From Rhodovarius lipocyclicus (GTDB taxonomy: Bacteria > Pseudomonadota > Alphaproteobacteria > Acetobacterales > Acetobacteraceae), in assembly GCF_009900765.1 (NCBI RefSeq), contig NZ_JAAABL010000008.1, positions 58,937 through 122,936 of the forward strand: a stretch of DNA of 64,000 nucleotides. Direction: 5' to 3'. Numbering within the stretch: the stretch's first letter is position 1; each line of letters starts with the position of its first letter. Shown here in pieces: positions 16,144 through 24,009 of the stretch. The translations under genes were made by a program, and so were the position numbers. The notes below the pieces were generated by a model that saw nothing but the letters and a program-made list of their open reading frames with translations, made no database searches and was not told the origin of the DNA.

Positions 16144-16671
16144 TGACTGCCGACGTTTCTGAGACTGGATAAGAACAAAAGGCCTAGGCATGGCTCCCTT
16201 TGGGCGCTGAACTAACCAATTCACGTTGGGTCAGTGCGGGTGAGTCAGGATATAAGTTAAAAGGGAGCTGTGCTTTAGTGACAGACGAAGCTCTCTTTCT
16301 TCCGCATTATTAACCTTGAAGTTAACAATCGTAGCGTTCCAACTGAATTTTTTAGTTCTTGGTATGGTAGGCCTGCACGCGAGGCTGTTCCTGCCCGGGG
16401 GTCGCACGGGTCACGGTCGACTCGAAACAGGTCGCCGCATGTCTCCAGTCGCCGGAGGGCCCTAGCGATGGTGCGCGGCTGCCGAGATAGGCCCAGCGCC
16501 CGGGTTCCCTTAGCTTTTTCGGACTGTGATGCGATGCGTTCTAACCGCGTACAAGGATGTTTGCCGCATGCCGCAAGGGGGCCTCGTCCGAAGTGTGCCT
16601 CAATATTCAAACGGAGTAGAAATGCTCGAACCGAGCTACATTTTTCGGATAGGCGATGCTACCGTCCAGCT
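16144..16671 (+). other. 528-base non-coding left flank of the GTPase cargo operon
   Basis: Base composition drops sharply compared with the tail genes on the left. I see no convincing gene on either strand. TTGGGT (16226-16231) and TATAAG (16251-16256), 19 bases apart, are a weak promoter candidate. An inverted repeat TTAAC/GTTAA lies near 16311-16326. A 33-codon ORF begins at 16622 after GGAGTAGAA and overlaps the phosphoesterase start in another frame. The stretch probably holds the cargo operon's own promoter. Confidence 0.5.
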
Positions 16672-17970
16672 ATGCTGTTGTTGCACATCTCCGATATCCA
16701 CTTCCGGGCACCCGATTGCGTGAACCCGGCGCTCGACGCTGACCGACCGTTCCGTACGCGGATGGTCCAAGACGCCCGTGCGCGAGCAGAAAAGCTCGGG
16801 CCTGTCAGCGCTATCCTGATCGGCGGAGACGTCGCGTTCAAGGGAGACCCACAAGAGTACCAGGCAGCGTTCACTTGGTTCAACGAACTGGCCGAGGCCT
16901 GTGGCTGCCCGCTCGAGCGCGTGTTCGTCATTCCCGGCAACCATGACGTCGACCGCAGCGTGATCACCCGTACCCCTGCGACCCGCAATGCGCAGCAGGC
17001 GATCAGGCAGGCGCCAGCCCATAGCCGAGAGCGCGAGTTAAGGACACAGTTCAGCGATCCGGAAACCGGCCGGGCGTTGCTTGCGCCCCTTACGGCCTAC
17101 AATGAATTCGCCAAGCTCTTCAGCTGTCAAGTCTATCCGCCCGAGCACCTCTTCTGGAAGCAGGACCTTTCGCTCGGGGACGGCGTGCACCTGCGCATCT
17201 ATGGCCTCACCTCGACCCTGCTCTCAGGAGCCGGCGGGCGGGACGATGGCCGGGAGAGCCTGTACCTCAGTCCGCTCCAAACCGTACTTGACCCGGTCGA
17301 TGACGTTGTGAACTTGGTTCTGTGCCACCATCCCCCTGATTGGTTCATGGACCAGGATGAAGTTCAAGACGCCTTCTGCGCCCGTGCCGCCATCCACCTG
17401 GTGGGTCACAAGCATCGGCAACGTGTCACGCAGGACACGGACTACATCCGCTTCGCCGCTGGAGCAGTGAATCCCGATCGGAACGAGAGCGGCTGGCAGC
17501 CTGGCTACAACCTCATCGACGTCAGCGTGACCGGCTCAGGCTCAGAGCGGGTGATCGAGATCGAAGCTCACCTCCTGCAATGGCAATCGAATCCAGAGCA
17601 ATACAGACCTGTCCTCACCCGCCAGGGAGAGCCGGTCGTCCGGCACCGAATAAGCATTCCTACGCGGACACATAGGATCGCGGCAACTCGCGACGCGGCC
17701 CCGATCCCAGTGGCGGAATGCGAGGTCGCGCCGGCAGACGCTGACGTGGAGGCCGCGATGAGCGATGCAAGCACGCGCAATCTGGTCTTCCGGTTCTGGA
17801 ACATGACAGTCAGCCAGCGCCGCGACATTGCATTGCGCCTCAAGTTGATTGAACGAGACGAGCTGCGCCTACCTGAGCCGGAACGATATGGCCGCGCGCT
17901 ATTGCGCGCCGGCGAGCGTGGCCAGATCGAGGCGCTCGCCCACGAGATCGCACAAGTAGAGGGCAGATAA
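16672..17970 (+). CDS. Calcineurin-like metallophosphoesterase, first gene of GTPase conflict cassette
   Basis: The protein has 432 residues. All metal-binding motifs of the family are present: DIH (D8, H10), GGD (D53), GNHD (90-92), HH (219-220) and GHKH (H246, H248). Residues about 350-432 are a separate helical extension (FRFWNMTVSQRRDIALRLKL...) that may link it to partners, like the small adaptor domains of conflict systems. It should hydrolyse a phosphoester such as nucleic acid or a nucleotide signal; the substrate is unknown. No good ribosome-binding site precedes ATG 16672. The stop overlaps the next start (TAATG). It is a likely effector. Confidence 0.8.
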   Translation: MLLLHISDIHFRAPDCVNPALDADRPFRTRMVQDARARAEKLGPVSAILIGGDVAFKGDPQEYQAAFTWFNELAEACGCPLERVFVIPGNHDVDRSVITRTPATRNAQQAIRQAPAHSRERELRTQFSDPETGRALLAPLTAYNEFAKLFSCQVYPPEHLFWKQDLSLGDGVHLRIYGLTSTLLSGAGGRDDGRESLYLSPLQTVLDPVDDVVNLVLCHHPPDWFMDQDEVQDAFCARAAIHLVGHKHRQRVTQDTDYIRFAAGAVNPDRNESGWQPGYNLIDVSVTGSGSERVIEIEAHLLQWQSNPEQYRPVLTRQGEPVVRHRISIPTRTHRIAATRDAAPIPVAECEVAPADADVEAAMSDASTRNLVFRFWNMTVSQRRDIALRLKLIERDELRLPEPERYGRALLRAGERGQIEALAHEIAQVEGR

Positions 17971-19076
17971 TGGCGAACGCACAGCTGCCAGCGATGCATG
18001 CTGATTTCCCGCGCTGGCACACGGCGATCGGCCTGGGGGACGACGAAGCCCGCCGACAGGCTCGCTGGGCGGGCGTGAGCACGATCGCAGCGGACGGCGA
18101 TTCGATGAATATCGAAGCGCTGCTCCGGCTCGCTTACAAGAGCCGACAACCCGCTGCCGCTGCCCAGGTCGCGAAGATTCGCGAAGCCTACAAGGTCGCG
18201 GACCCCGCGTTCGAGATGAGCGGGAACGACCGGGAGATGCAGGTGCTTGCAGGCGCCGCCTTGGCGGAACTGATGAATCGTGGGGGCGTGGCGGGAGCCG
18301 AGGCTGCACTTGCGGTGAGCGGCGCCGCGCTGGGAGGGGCGCGTAAGGCCAACCTGCCGATCGACCTCCTGGTTCTGGCCGAAGATGCCCTCGACAGGCT
18401 TGCGGATTCCGCTCGAACACGCCCCTCGCTCAAGATGCACACCCAGACCGAAGCGCCGAAGCTCGATTTCGCGAAGGCGATCGCCAAGGCCCAGGAAGCC
18501 CCGAACGGGCCGGGGTTCGCCGAGGCTCTTGTGCTGGCTGCCGAGGCAACGCGTGCTGCCTTGACCATCATGACGCGGCGGCAGACTAGCGCCGTGAACG
18601 CTTTGGACGCGTTCATAAGTGTGCAGGACGAAGAGCTGCAGATGCTGTGGTGGCTCATCGGCCAGCGCAGCGAGGATCTCGACTGCGCCTTCGATGCGGT
18701 CCCGGATGCTGCGCAAGCCCTAGTGTTCGCTAAGGAATTGGCTGGTCACACTAACGAGTCCCCGGGTCCCCCATCGATCAAGGGCATCTTGTCGCGGGCC
18801 GGACTCAAGGAACGCCGTAAGTTCCCGCTCGCGACAGCGATCAACGCAGTCGACCCGGCGTGGCTGGCGAGCGTCGTCCCTGAGAAAGAGCTTTCCCCCG
18901 TCTCGACCCCGATTCACTTTGGCATCAAGCGGCAACTCGAGACGGGGGCCGGCGACGCGTGGGTCGCCGGATGGGCGGCGGCTGTCGGCGTCCCGCCAAC
19001 GCTCGCTTTTTCGCAGCTGGCCCTCGGCGTCCAGTTCTATCGGGAACGCCTGCTCGTCCTGTTCGGCGATCAGTGA
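17970..19076 (+). CDS. GASH: all-helical GTPase-associated system protein
   Basis: This is a 368-residue protein, almost wholly helical, with motifs FPRWHTAIGLGDD at the start, LLVLAEDALDRLAD mid-way and RERLLVLFGDQ at the end. It matches what is known of GASH proteins, the helical component encoded with paired GTPases and GAP1 in predicted conflict systems. It has no catalytic motif, so it is probably a scaffold or target-binding subunit. It is coupled at both ends, with TAATG from the phosphoesterase and a possible GTGA into the GTPase gene. Confidence 0.75.
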   Translation: MANAQLPAMHADFPRWHTAIGLGDDEARRQARWAGVSTIAADGDSMNIEALLRLAYKSRQPAAAAQVAKIREAYKVADPAFEMSGNDREMQVLAGAALAELMNRGGVAGAEAALAVSGAALGGARKANLPIDLLVLAEDALDRLADSARTRPSLKMHTQTEAPKLDFAKAIAKAQEAPNGPGFAEALVLAAEATRAALTIMTRRQTSAVNALDAFISVQDEELQMLWWLIGQRSEDLDCAFDAVPDAAQALVFAKELAGHTNESPGPPSIKGILSRAGLKERRKFPLATAINAVDPAWLASVVPEKELSPVSTPIHFGIKRQLETGAGDAWVAGWAAAVGVPPTLAFSQLALGVQFYRERLLVLFGDQ

Positions 19077-19081
19077 TCAGC

Positions 19082-20119
19082 ATGGCCGATGGCGAAGAAG
19101 TTGATGATCGGGTTCAATGCGCCAACGCGGATTGCCGCGTGGCCGAAGATGGCAAGTGCGTCGAGGGCTTCGAACTCGTATCTTGTCCACATTACGGGCG
19201 CGCGGCAGCCGAACCGGATCAGGCGGCCGTTGATTCCGATGAGCTCGAGGCAACGATCGCGATCGGATTGCCGGGCGCAGATACCTTGACCCCGGACGAC
19301 GTGTCCCACCTCCTCCGCGCCGGCGAGACGCGGGTCATCGCCGTTATCGGGCCGAGCGACGCAGGAAAGACCAGCCTGATCGCCAGCCTATACGATCTCT
19401 TCCAGGACGGTCCGGTGGCCGGCGTGGGATTTGCTCGATCTCGCACGCTGCACGCGTTCGAACGAACCTGTCACGACGCGCGGACTGCCTCGCGCCGAGG
19501 CGTCCCGCACGTCAGTCGCACCCCACGCGGCAACGTCCGCTTCTACCACCTCGATCTTACCGGCGGCGTCGCTGGCGAGGCGCTCGCGCTCGCCTTGGGT
19601 GACCGGGCCGGCGAAGAGTACCGCGGTGCGGCCGACGATCCCTCAATATCGCGAAGCTTCGCCGAAGTACGAAGTGCCGATTCGCTTACGCTGCTCGTCG
19701 ATGGGGAGCGGCTCCTGGATGCAGGCGCGCGGCATAATTTGCGCAACGAGCTCACCTTGATCCTCCAGGCGCTCGTCGACGAAGGGTCGGTGAACGCCAG
19801 GCAACGTTTGGCGGTGGTTCTGACCAAGCTCGATGCGGTGCAGACCGCAGCAGAGGCGGCCCGCGCGGAAGCTGACTTTCAATCGTTACTCGCCCAGCTC
19901 CGCCGCCTCTTCGGGGCTTTGTTCGCTGACATTTGCCCATTTAGGGTTGCGGCCTCACCGAAGACGGACGCTTTGCCACGTGGCACAGGTGTTTCAGAAC
20001 TCATGACCTTCTGGCTGGAGCCTTCAATCGCGCCCGTTGCTAATCGCGCAAATCCGCCGAACTACGCCCGAGCTTTCGCTCGACTGCGCCCGGTCGCTGA
20101 GCCGGAGGCCGAAGCGTGA
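19082..20119 (+). CDS. TRAFAC-type GTPase with N-terminal zinc-finger (double-GTPase 2-like)
   Basis: The protein has 345 residues. Cys13, Cys18, Cys26 and Cys35 with His37 form a probable zinc knuckle. The P-loop is GPSDAGKTS (90-98), and TKLD late in the domain is the guanine-specificity motif. The switch-region DxxG is not canonical. It belongs with the GTPases that pair with a second GTPase, GASH and GAP1. GTG 19073, overlapping the previous stop, is an alternative start. It probably senses or transmits a trigger by a GTP-dependent conformational change. Confidence 0.8.
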   Translation: MADGEEVDDRVQCANADCRVAEDGKCVEGFELVSCPHYGRAAAEPDQAAVDSDELEATIAIGLPGADTLTPDDVSHLLRAGETRVIAVIGPSDAGKTSLIASLYDLFQDGPVAGVGFARSRTLHAFERTCHDARTASRRGVPHVSRTPRGNVRFYHLDLTGGVAGEALALALGDRAGEEYRGAADDPSISRSFAEVRSADSLTLLVDGERLLDAGARHNLRNELTLILQALVDEGSVNARQRLAVVLTKLDAVQTAAEAARAEADFQSLLAQLRRLFGALFADICPFRVAASPKTDALPRGTGVSELMTFWLEPSIAPVANRANPPNYARAFARLRPVAEPEAEA

Positions 20120-20976
20120 GCGATCAGTCAGTGATCATCATCGGTTTGCCGGAGTCAGGGAAGACAACTTTCCTGGCCGCACTGTGGCACCTGATCACCG
20201 ATCGAGACGTCGAGACGAAGTTGCGGTTCCACACGCTCAAGGATGGCGACGCGACGCATCTCAACGAGATCGCCGCGCGATGGCGGGACGCCAAGATCCA
20301 GGATCGCACGGCGGTCGGCGGAAGTCGGCTGGTCAGCATGAACTTAAAAGACGCACAGAACTCACCGGTTCGGGTGACCTTCCCTGATGTTCCGGGCGAG
20401 GCATACCGGCGAATGTGGGAAGATCGAGACTGCGAGCCGGAGATTAGGGACGTTCTGCGCGCTGAAGGCGTCCTACTGTTTATTCACTCCGATGCGATCG
20501 CGCCACCGAGGTGGGTGGTTGACGAGGTTGCCCAATCTAGAGCGCTCGGCCTTGAAGTGCCGGACGGCCAACAGGCACCTTGGCATCCGCGGCTCGCTCC
20601 GACACAGGTTCAGTTGGTCGACTTGTTGCAGTTGCTACGAACGCCGCCGCTCGATGTCGGGCCGCGCAAGCTTGCCATCATGCTGTCGGCTTGGGACAAA
20701 GCCGAAGGAGAGGAATTGGCGCCTTTCGCCTACGTCGAAGCCAAGCTGCCGCTGCTAGCTCAGTATCTGCGGGGCGGTGCGGACGGGTGGAGGTTCCGTA
20801 TCTATGGCGTCAGCGCGCAGGGCGGCGACTACGATCCCGTCGACTTGGCCGCGGCGCGTCGGCCGGAAGCTGAGGCGCTGCGCCGGCTGGATCGGCCATC
20901 AACGCGCATCCGTCTCGTCAGCGCCGGGCCAGAAAGCCACGATTTAACGGAGCCACTCGCATGGCTCATGGAGTGA
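20116..20976 (+). CDS. Second GTPase of the cassette (double-GTPase 1-like)
   Basis: The protein has 286 residues and starts at GTG 20116 within the previous stop (GTGA). The P-loop is GLPESGKT (10-17), the switch II motif DVPG (91-94) and the guanine motif SAWDK (191-195), a variant of NKxD. Its compact size shows it is a GTPase domain alone. Pairing of two different GTPases in adjacent genes defines the double-GTPase systems; the two are expected to act as a dimer or relay. The end overlaps GAP1 by 16 bases. Confidence 0.8.
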   Translation: MSDQSVIIIGLPESGKTTFLAALWHLITDRDVETKLRFHTLKDGDATHLNEIAARWRDAKIQDRTAVGGSRLVSMNLKDAQNSPVRVTFPDVPGEAYRRMWEDRDCEPEIRDVLRAEGVLLFIHSDAIAPPRWVVDEVAQSRALGLEVPDGQQAPWHPRLAPTQVQLVDLLQLLRTPPLDVGPRKLAIMLSAWDKAEGEELAPFAYVEAKLPLLAQYLRGGADGWRFRIYGVSAQGGDYDPVDLAAARRPEAEALRRLDRPSTRIRLVSAGPESHDLTEPLAWLME

Positions 20977-23039
20977 GGCGCGCCCCGACGATCAAGGTTC
21001 ATCAGTCACTCCATGGCTACGCCGACGGCCACCGGCAGCTTGCCGTTTCGGTGCCAATCAAGCCCAAAGACGCGAAGACGATGCTGGTGCTCAGCGATTT
21101 GTCGGGGCCAGGAGCCTCGATCGACGCCGCCGGATATCTCACCGGGTACCCGCTGACCGACTCTAAAATGTATGCGTTCGCGCGCACTTGGCCGGCCCCA
21201 GAGATGTCGCGCCCCGGCTGCGTCTGGACTCACACACTGCTCCTCGACTTCGGCGATATCGCGACTCTGAGCGACGCGTCGGCGGTCTTGGCGCGGTTTC
21301 GCAGACCGGAGAACGGAGACAGCGCGGCGTACACAATGACATTAGAGGTGCCAACGGGTTCCGACGCCGCTCCCGTGCCGGTCGATGCGGGGCCCTATGC
21401 GCGAGCGCTGTTGGCAAGCCTGTACGGCAGCCCTCGCAAGCGAATTATCGCGCCTCGCACGGTCAGCAGCGACGTGGACGCGCTCGTCACGGCTCTCTGG
21501 GGACAGCAATGGCCGCGGCTGAGGCGGTCCTTCCGATTCTGCACGTTTGCTTTGGCGGATCGCTCGACGGAAGGAGGTGTATTCGATCTTCAGTTCCTGC
21601 CGTCCCTAGATAGGAGCGTGCGCATCCGTTTCCCGAACGCCGCGGAGGCAACGGAGCAAGCTGAAGATGACGAGAAATGGCTGGGGGAGGCCCTAGCAGA
21701 TTTGCTCGCACCCGATGCGCGTGACCTGCGAACCTTCCTGCGACGGATTGGAGGGGACGTCGCGTCGGGGCGTAGCGCGTTCCGGCCGCTCTGTCGTCTC
21801 CACGGACTAGTCAACTCGTTCGCGACTACCCCGGCATCGATCGACGCCGCGATCTCCCTATTGGAGGTCGAGCTTGGCTCCGCCCAAGCCCGTGCGGCGA
21901 GGAGTTTGGTCGCGTCCGCCGCGCTCGACCACACAGATCGTCTTGATGGCGCCGCAGTGGATTTCATCGTCCGTAACCTCGACTTGGCTGACTTGGCGAA
22001 CGTGGCGAGGAGCGGCAGAGGACTCGGCGCTCGAATCTGGAAGCAGGACCCGACCCTGCTTGTTGATATGCTCGAGGGCAGCGAACGCCAACAGCTTGTA
22101 GCCAGAGACACCCTTGCCGATCTCGATACATCTGATTTGTTGGCTGGGCTTCGGGCGAGTCAGGGGGCGGCTGAAAAGGCCCTGGCGCTCCGCCCAGATT
22201 TATTGATTTCGGAGGGACTCTGGCGCGCTAACGTCGTTCCCATTGATCTGGCCTTCTCGACGCTCGCCGACGCACCGGAGCTGCGCCAGCGCGCTGTCGA
22301 CGCAATGATCATGGCCGGCCGCGATGATCTGAGTACGCGCGCTCTCGGCGAAGTAGGCGCATCCGGGCTGTTGCGGCTAGTCGCACGCCACCACGGGGCG
22401 CAGGAACTCGACGGTAGTCGACTACAGAACTGGTTGCGCCCCGCACTTTCTGACCCAGGCACGGTGGCGGAGTTCCTGAGCGAGAAGACAGCCCCTTCGT
22501 GGTCCGTTCTCGCCGCGATAGCGGCATTTTTGCCACCGGATGCCGTCCCGAATGACTACGGTGCCGATCCTTGGCTTATTGCTGTACGCGCGGTGGCAGA
22601 GTCTCAGCGATCGGAACCTCCCGTTTTTCTGTCGGCGTACCTCTTGAGTCGAGCACTCGGATTTAAGTCTCGCGATCCCGGCGAACTTGCCCAGATTGGA
22701 TTCGAGCAAGTTCACGATGCGGCCAGCCGTGATCAATTACCAGAAGATGCCTGGCACGTGCTCCAGACCCGGCTACCGTGGTCGTTCAGTTGGTTAGACT
22801 GGGACCGGTGTCCGCGCATCCGCGCAGCAGTCGCTGACCTTTTCGTCGATCGTGATTTATCACCCGACGTTTTTGCGCAAGTTGCTGCCAATGATCGCCT
22901 TTTCAGCATGCTGATAGATACGGTCGCTCGGCGCGGGCGGGGTCGCCGGTATCTCAAAATTGTGCGACGTTGTATGCAAGAAATGGAGAAAATCTCATTC
23001 AGTAACAAGATCCGAGCTATTGATGCAGTAATCAAATAA
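20961..23039 (+). CDS. GAP1: GTPase-associated protein 1 (GAP1-N1/M/C)
   Basis: The protein has 692 residues. The N-terminal HQSLHGYADGHRQLAVS is the hallmark of the GAP1-N1 domain. The region that follows (TWPAPEMSRPGCVWTHTLLLDF) and the long helical middle and C-terminal parts fit GAP1-M and GAP1-C. GAP1 is the largest constant component of GTPase-coupled conflict systems and may regulate the GTPases or bind the invading structure; the activity is not known. It is the last gene of the cargo operon and is less GC-rich toward its 3' end. Confidence 0.8.
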   Translation: MAHGVRRAPTIKVHQSLHGYADGHRQLAVSVPIKPKDAKTMLVLSDLSGPGASIDAAGYLTGYPLTDSKMYAFARTWPAPEMSRPGCVWTHTLLLDFGDIATLSDASAVLARFRRPENGDSAAYTMTLEVPTGSDAAPVPVDAGPYARALLASLYGSPRKRIIAPRTVSSDVDALVTALWGQQWPRLRRSFRFCTFALADRSTEGGVFDLQFLPSLDRSVRIRFPNAAEATEQAEDDEKWLGEALADLLAPDARDLRTFLRRIGGDVASGRSAFRPLCRLHGLVNSFATTPASIDAAISLLEVELGSAQARAARSLVASAALDHTDRLDGAAVDFIVRNLDLADLANVARSGRGLGARIWKQDPTLLVDMLEGSERQQLVARDTLADLDTSDLLAGLRASQGAAEKALALRPDLLISEGLWRANVVPIDLAFSTLADAPELRQRAVDAMIMAGRDDLSTRALGEVGASGLLRLVARHHGAQELDGSRLQNWLRPALSDPGTVAEFLSEKTAPSWSVLAAIAAFLPPDAVPNDYGADPWLIAVRAVAESQRSEPPVFLSAYLLSRALGFKSRDPGELAQIGFEQVHDAASRDQLPEDAWHVLQTRLPWSFSWLDWDRCPRIRAAVADLFVDRDLSPDVFAQVAANDRLFSMLIDTVARRGRGRRYLKIVRRCMQEMEKISFSNKIRAIDAVIK

Positions 23040-23285
23040 ATAATCATCTTATCGTTGATTTGATTTTTTGTTCTATATTAGACTTGACTAGCAGTAGCTC
23101 AGATCAGCGCGGCATCGAAAGTTGCCAAGTATGCGCTCCGGTATCGACGGACCTTTAGGGCGAAGATAGACCCGTTCTTAGCCGATCGGATTTTCAGCCC
23201 GACTGATTTTCCCCCAGAGCTCGGCTCGATCAGTGCGTGCCTGCGCCACTGGGGATACCCGTGCCCAACAGCCCTGGAGACCCTC
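23040..23285 (+). other. Right flank of the GTPase cargo, 246 bases
   Basis: The first 55 bases are AT-rich and contain T-runs (23060-23075) that could end transcription, although no strong hairpin is seen. GC content returns to the phage level from about 23220. No gene and no clear direct repeat with the left flank at 16144 was found. Confidence 0.4.
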
Positions 23286-23663
23286 ATGCTCACTCTCGAC
23301 CTTCCGGTCGAGCCGTACTGGCTCGACCTGCCGCGCGGCGTCCGCGTGGAAATCCGCCCCGTCACCACCGCCGTGATGGCCGCCGCCCAGGCCGGCTCCG
23401 CGCGCCGCCTCGGCGCGCTGCGAGCCTCCGAGGCCGACCTCGACCCCGACATGGCCCGCGGCCTGGCCTTCGCCTTCCTCGTCAAGGCGCTGGCCCGCCA
23501 CGCCGTCACCGCCTGGGAGGGCGTTGGCGACGCCGCCGGCAAGCCGCTGCCGCTCTCCCCCGAGGCGGTCGAGCGGCTGATGGACATGGACGAGATGGCC
23601 GCCGCCTTCTGGGATCGCGCCACCGGCCCCGTCGCCACCGTGGCGCTGGAGGGAAACGGCTGA
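23286..23663 (+). CDS. Tail assembly chaperone, short form (gpG-like)
   Basis: The protein has 125 residues. The sequence VRVEIRPVTTAVMAAAQ, the helical middle and MDMDEMAAAFWDRAT are typical of the first tail assembly chaperone, which coats the tape measure protein during tail assembly. Near its end lies the slippery heptamer GGGAAAC (23651-23657) in the correct phase for -1 frameshifting, and the gene is followed by an ORF in the -1 frame without a usual start codon. It is the first tail gene after the cargo. Confidence 0.85.
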   Translation: MLTLDLPVEPYWLDLPRGVRVEIRPVTTAVMAAAQAGSARRLGALRASEADLDPDMARGLAFAFLVKALARHAVTAWEGVGDAAGKPLPLSPEAVERLMDMDEMAAAFWDRATGPVATVALEGNG

Positions 23664-23980
23664 GGGCCCGCGCCGAATGGCACTTCGGCCAGGGCCCTGA
23701 CTACTGCCGCGGCTGCGCGGCGCTCGATCGCGACTGCGGTCTCACCTGTCCCTACGCCGCCCACGCGCCGGCCAGCGTCGAGGGTGCCGCCGTCTGGGCC
23801 GCCGGCACCGCCTGTGCCGGGGCGACCATGGCCGGCCTCGACCTCGACATGCCGGCCGCACTCGCCACCGCCCGCGAGATGGGCGCCTCCGGCTGGGCAG
23901 CCGCCGAGTTGCTGCTCGCCATGCGCATGGGCCTCGCCGCCGGTGCCGCCGCGCACCGCACTGATCCCCCCGGATCCTGA
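23286..23980 (+). CDS. Tail assembly chaperone, long form by -1 frameshift (gpGT-like)
   Basis: The product is predicted to have 231 residues. Ribosomes would read to Asn124 (codon 23655-23657), slip back one base on GGGAAAC, and continue in the frame from 23657 to the stop at 23978-23980. The extension (107 residues) has four Cys (CRGC...CGLTC), a possible zinc knuckle, and Ala-rich helices. The T part has no ATG, GTG or TTG near its beginning; only CTG 23660 is available. A stable stem-loop follows the slip site. The layout is that of lambda G/GT. Confidence 0.8.
23651..23698 (+). promoter_or_regulatory. Programmed -1 ribosomal frameshift signal
   Basis: The slippery heptamer GGGAAAC (X XXY YYZ in phase with the gpG frame) is followed after five bases by a two-part stem-loop. 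The outer stem pairs AGGGCCC 23663-23669 with 23692-23698 (7 bp). The inner stem pairs GCCGAA 23672-23677 with 23684-23689 (6 bp) around a six-base loop. Slip site, spacer and structure are all canonical. Confidence 0.8.
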
Positions 23981-24009
23981 CCACCCGACCAACGCAGGAG
24001 GCGTGACGC

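Noticed and set aside
16275..16610. A 111-codon minus-strand frame in the left flank of the GTPase cargo
   Set aside because: No family pattern, no good ribosome-binding site, low-quality composition; kept as non-coding.
16144..23285. Direct repeats or transposon ends bounding the GTPase cargo
   Set aside because: No terminal inverted repeat, target-site duplication or transposase is visible at either flank.
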